Assembly (NCBI GenBank): GCA_902363675.1
Contig: CABJAV010000057.1
Location: 1 to 7,216 of the forward strand
Reading direction: 5' to 3'
Origin: Lachnospiraceae bacterium
Lineage (GTDB): Bacteria > Bacillota > Clostridia > Lachnospirales > Lachnospiraceae
Length of the DNA: 7,216 bases
Shown: positions 6,777-7,216 of the stretch, in pieces
Position numbering within the stretch: the stretch's first letter is position 1
Layout: each line of letters opens with the position of its first letter
Program-made: the position numbers and the translations under genes
Notes under the pieces: generated by a model
What the model was told of the DNA's origin: nothing
The model's database searches: none
The model's input: the letters and a program-made list of their open reading frames with translations, nothing else

Positions 6777-6851
6777 TGCTATCGGGAAAATAGGCAAGTA
6801 ATATGGTTTAGTTAATTTAAAAACGCTATACTAGTACCTCCACAACAATTC

Positions 6852-6973
6852 TTTTGAGTCCCCTTCTAAAGTTTCTATTTCCCAGGCACCAAAGACCTGC
6901 AATATCATTACTCATTTCATACAATCATTCAATTTTTATTTCACATCTGAAATTTTGTCCGAAACAGACATTA
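6852..6973. other. Non-coding stretch with two small hairpins
   Basis: No reading frame or further array half-site is visible here. Near its right end are two small hairpins: ATTTCA/TGAAAT (6938-6953, 4-nt loop) and a 6-bp stem at 6956-6970. The second closes fully only in minus-strand RNA, where a G-U wobble forms. On that strand both lie just past the stop codon of the short coding tail at 6974-7019, so they may be part of its 3' untranslated region. Neither is followed by a U-run. Confidence 0.35.
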
Positions 6974-7019
6974 CTAAGATAAATCCATCAGAGTTCTTTT
7001 ACGCTCTATGATTTGATTA
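6974..7019 (-). pseudogene. 3' exon tail of a gene apparently interrupted by the group II intron
   Basis: Directly after the inferred intron 3' end, the minus strand has an open frame of 14 codons (NQIIERKRTLMDLS) ending in TAG at 6974-6976. One base of a split codon sits next to the splice site. The composition looks like the charged C-terminus of a real protein, and introns of this type often sit in genes. The tail is too short to identify the gene; the rest would lie upstream of the intron, beyond the window. It may also be chance, since 14 open codons alone is weak evidence. Confidence 0.35.
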
Positions 7020-7058
7020 ATAGGGTAGAGGGAGAATAATTATCTCGCCCCTCCCATT

Positions 7059-7089
7059 GAACCGTACGTACGGATCTCGTATACGGCTC
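7059..7089 (-). ncRNA. Group II intron domain V
   Basis: This 31-nt RNA segment begins GAGCCGTA and ends TACGGTTC. These ends form an 8-bp lower helix that includes the AGC catalytic triad. A two-nucleotide CG bulge follows, then a 4-bp upper helix (TACG/CGTA) with a 5-nt loop. This is the standard catalytic domain V layout, slightly shorter than the usual 34 nt, and is the firmest evidence for the intron. Confidence 0.88.
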
Positions 7090-7177
7090 TACAACTTATA
7101 TTCCAACTTTTGCTAAGTAATAGGATAAGGGATTGAGCAGACCAGCTCCATCTTTTATCCTATTTTCAAGTAAATCT

Positions 7178-7216
7178 TTACTGATAATGAAATTCACCAC
7201 GTTCATTCCACTTCTT
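7178..7216 (-). CDS. C-terminal tail of the intron-encoded protein (partial)
   Basis: The last twelve codons of a minus-strand frame (KKWNERGEFHYQ) end in TAA at 7178-7180 and run off the window edge. They lie upstream of the domain IV hairpin, where the reverse transcriptase/maturase frame of a group II intron normally ends. The family cannot be confirmed from so few residues; the call rests on position within the intron. Confidence 0.5.
   Translation of the reverse strand, partial: KKWNERGEFHYQ

Larger units (their letters stand above)
6668..6835. mobile_element. 168-bp palindromic MITE-like element inserted in the array
   Basis: The ends are perfect 16-bp terminal inverted repeats, ACTAGTATAGCGTTTT at 6668-6683 and its reverse complement at 6820-6835. 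The similarity continues inward: CTAAATAACTGAACCAT on one side resembles TAAATTAACTAAACCAT on the other. The centre folds into a second long hairpin (6727-6776). There is no room for a transposase, so movement would need one supplied in trans. If the mobile core is GTATAGCG...CGCTATAC, it is flanked by TA on both sides, as expected for Tc1/mariner/IS630-type MITEs; a CTAG duplication fits equally well. Removing it restores a CTAGTAC half-site of the array. No related transposase is visible in the window. Confidence 0.7.
7020..7216 (-). mobile_element. Group II intron, 3' part (continues beyond the window)
   Basis: Reading the minus strand from 7216, the order is a short coding tail with a stop, a domain IV hairpin (AATAGGATAA at 7119-7128 pairing with TTATCCTATT at 7155-7164), domain V (7059-7089) and domain VI (about 7020-7058). 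Domain VI has GGG/CCC and GAGGG/CCCTC pairing and a bulged A at 7026. The inferred 3' splice site is after 7020: the intron then ends in AT, fitting the AY rule, and the branch A is the seventh nucleotide from the end. The 5' end and most of the encoded protein lie outside the window, so intact mobility cannot be judged. Confidence 0.85.

Overview
The window looks like chromosome or accessory DNA from an AT-rich clostridial Firmicute, most likely a Lachnospiraceae-type gut anaerobe. This rests on the low GC content, AGGAGG-type ribosome binding sites, multi-domain GGDEF/HD-GYP proteins with 7TM-type sensor regions, a flavoredoxin-like flavin reductase, and a group II intron whose 3' end has clostridial-looking domains V and VI. 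The assignment is inferred from style, not from a search.

Nearly all genes lie on the minus strand. In transcription order, positions 4997 to 102 form a probable three-gene operon with gaps of 40 and 17 bases: a flavin reductase-like protein (4443-4997), a large membrane HD-GYP plus GGDEF cyclic-di-GMP protein (1586-4402), and a PAS-like/degenerate-GGDEF/EAL protein (102-1568). Both signalling proteins carry lesions. The HD-GYP domain has Tyr-Asp in place of His-Asp, and the EAL domain stops about 80 residues early. Only the GGDEF domain of the middle protein looks intact and lacks an inhibitory I-site, so the operon may lean towards cyclic-di-GMP synthesis.

Positions 4998-5427 separate this operon from the next gene. 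The stretch holds a promoter-like element with a PerR-like box, an unrecognised plus-strand open frame and a perfect 10-bp inverted repeat. Positions 5428-6249 encode a minus-strand protein with a PD-(D/E)XK nuclease-like C-terminal half.

The most unusual part lies directly upstream of that nuclease-like gene. From 6276 to about 6673 there is an array of six units at a 72-74 bp period. Each unit has two inverted half-sites around GTAC (consensus AAAAGTAGTAC and GTACTACTTTT) whose centres are about 29 bp apart. A 168-bp palindromic MITE-like element (6668-6835) sits inside the outermost unit. It carries a plausible outward promoter (TTGACA, 16 bp, TATTCT) pointing through the array into the nuclease-like gene. 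This array plus nuclease-like gene is the best candidate here for an undescribed system; its function is unknown.

The right end holds the 3' part of a group II intron on the minus strand (7020-7216): the tail of its encoded protein, a domain IV hairpin, a canonical domain V and a domain VI with a bulged A. The intron is followed by a short coding tail of the gene it appears to interrupt (6974-7019).
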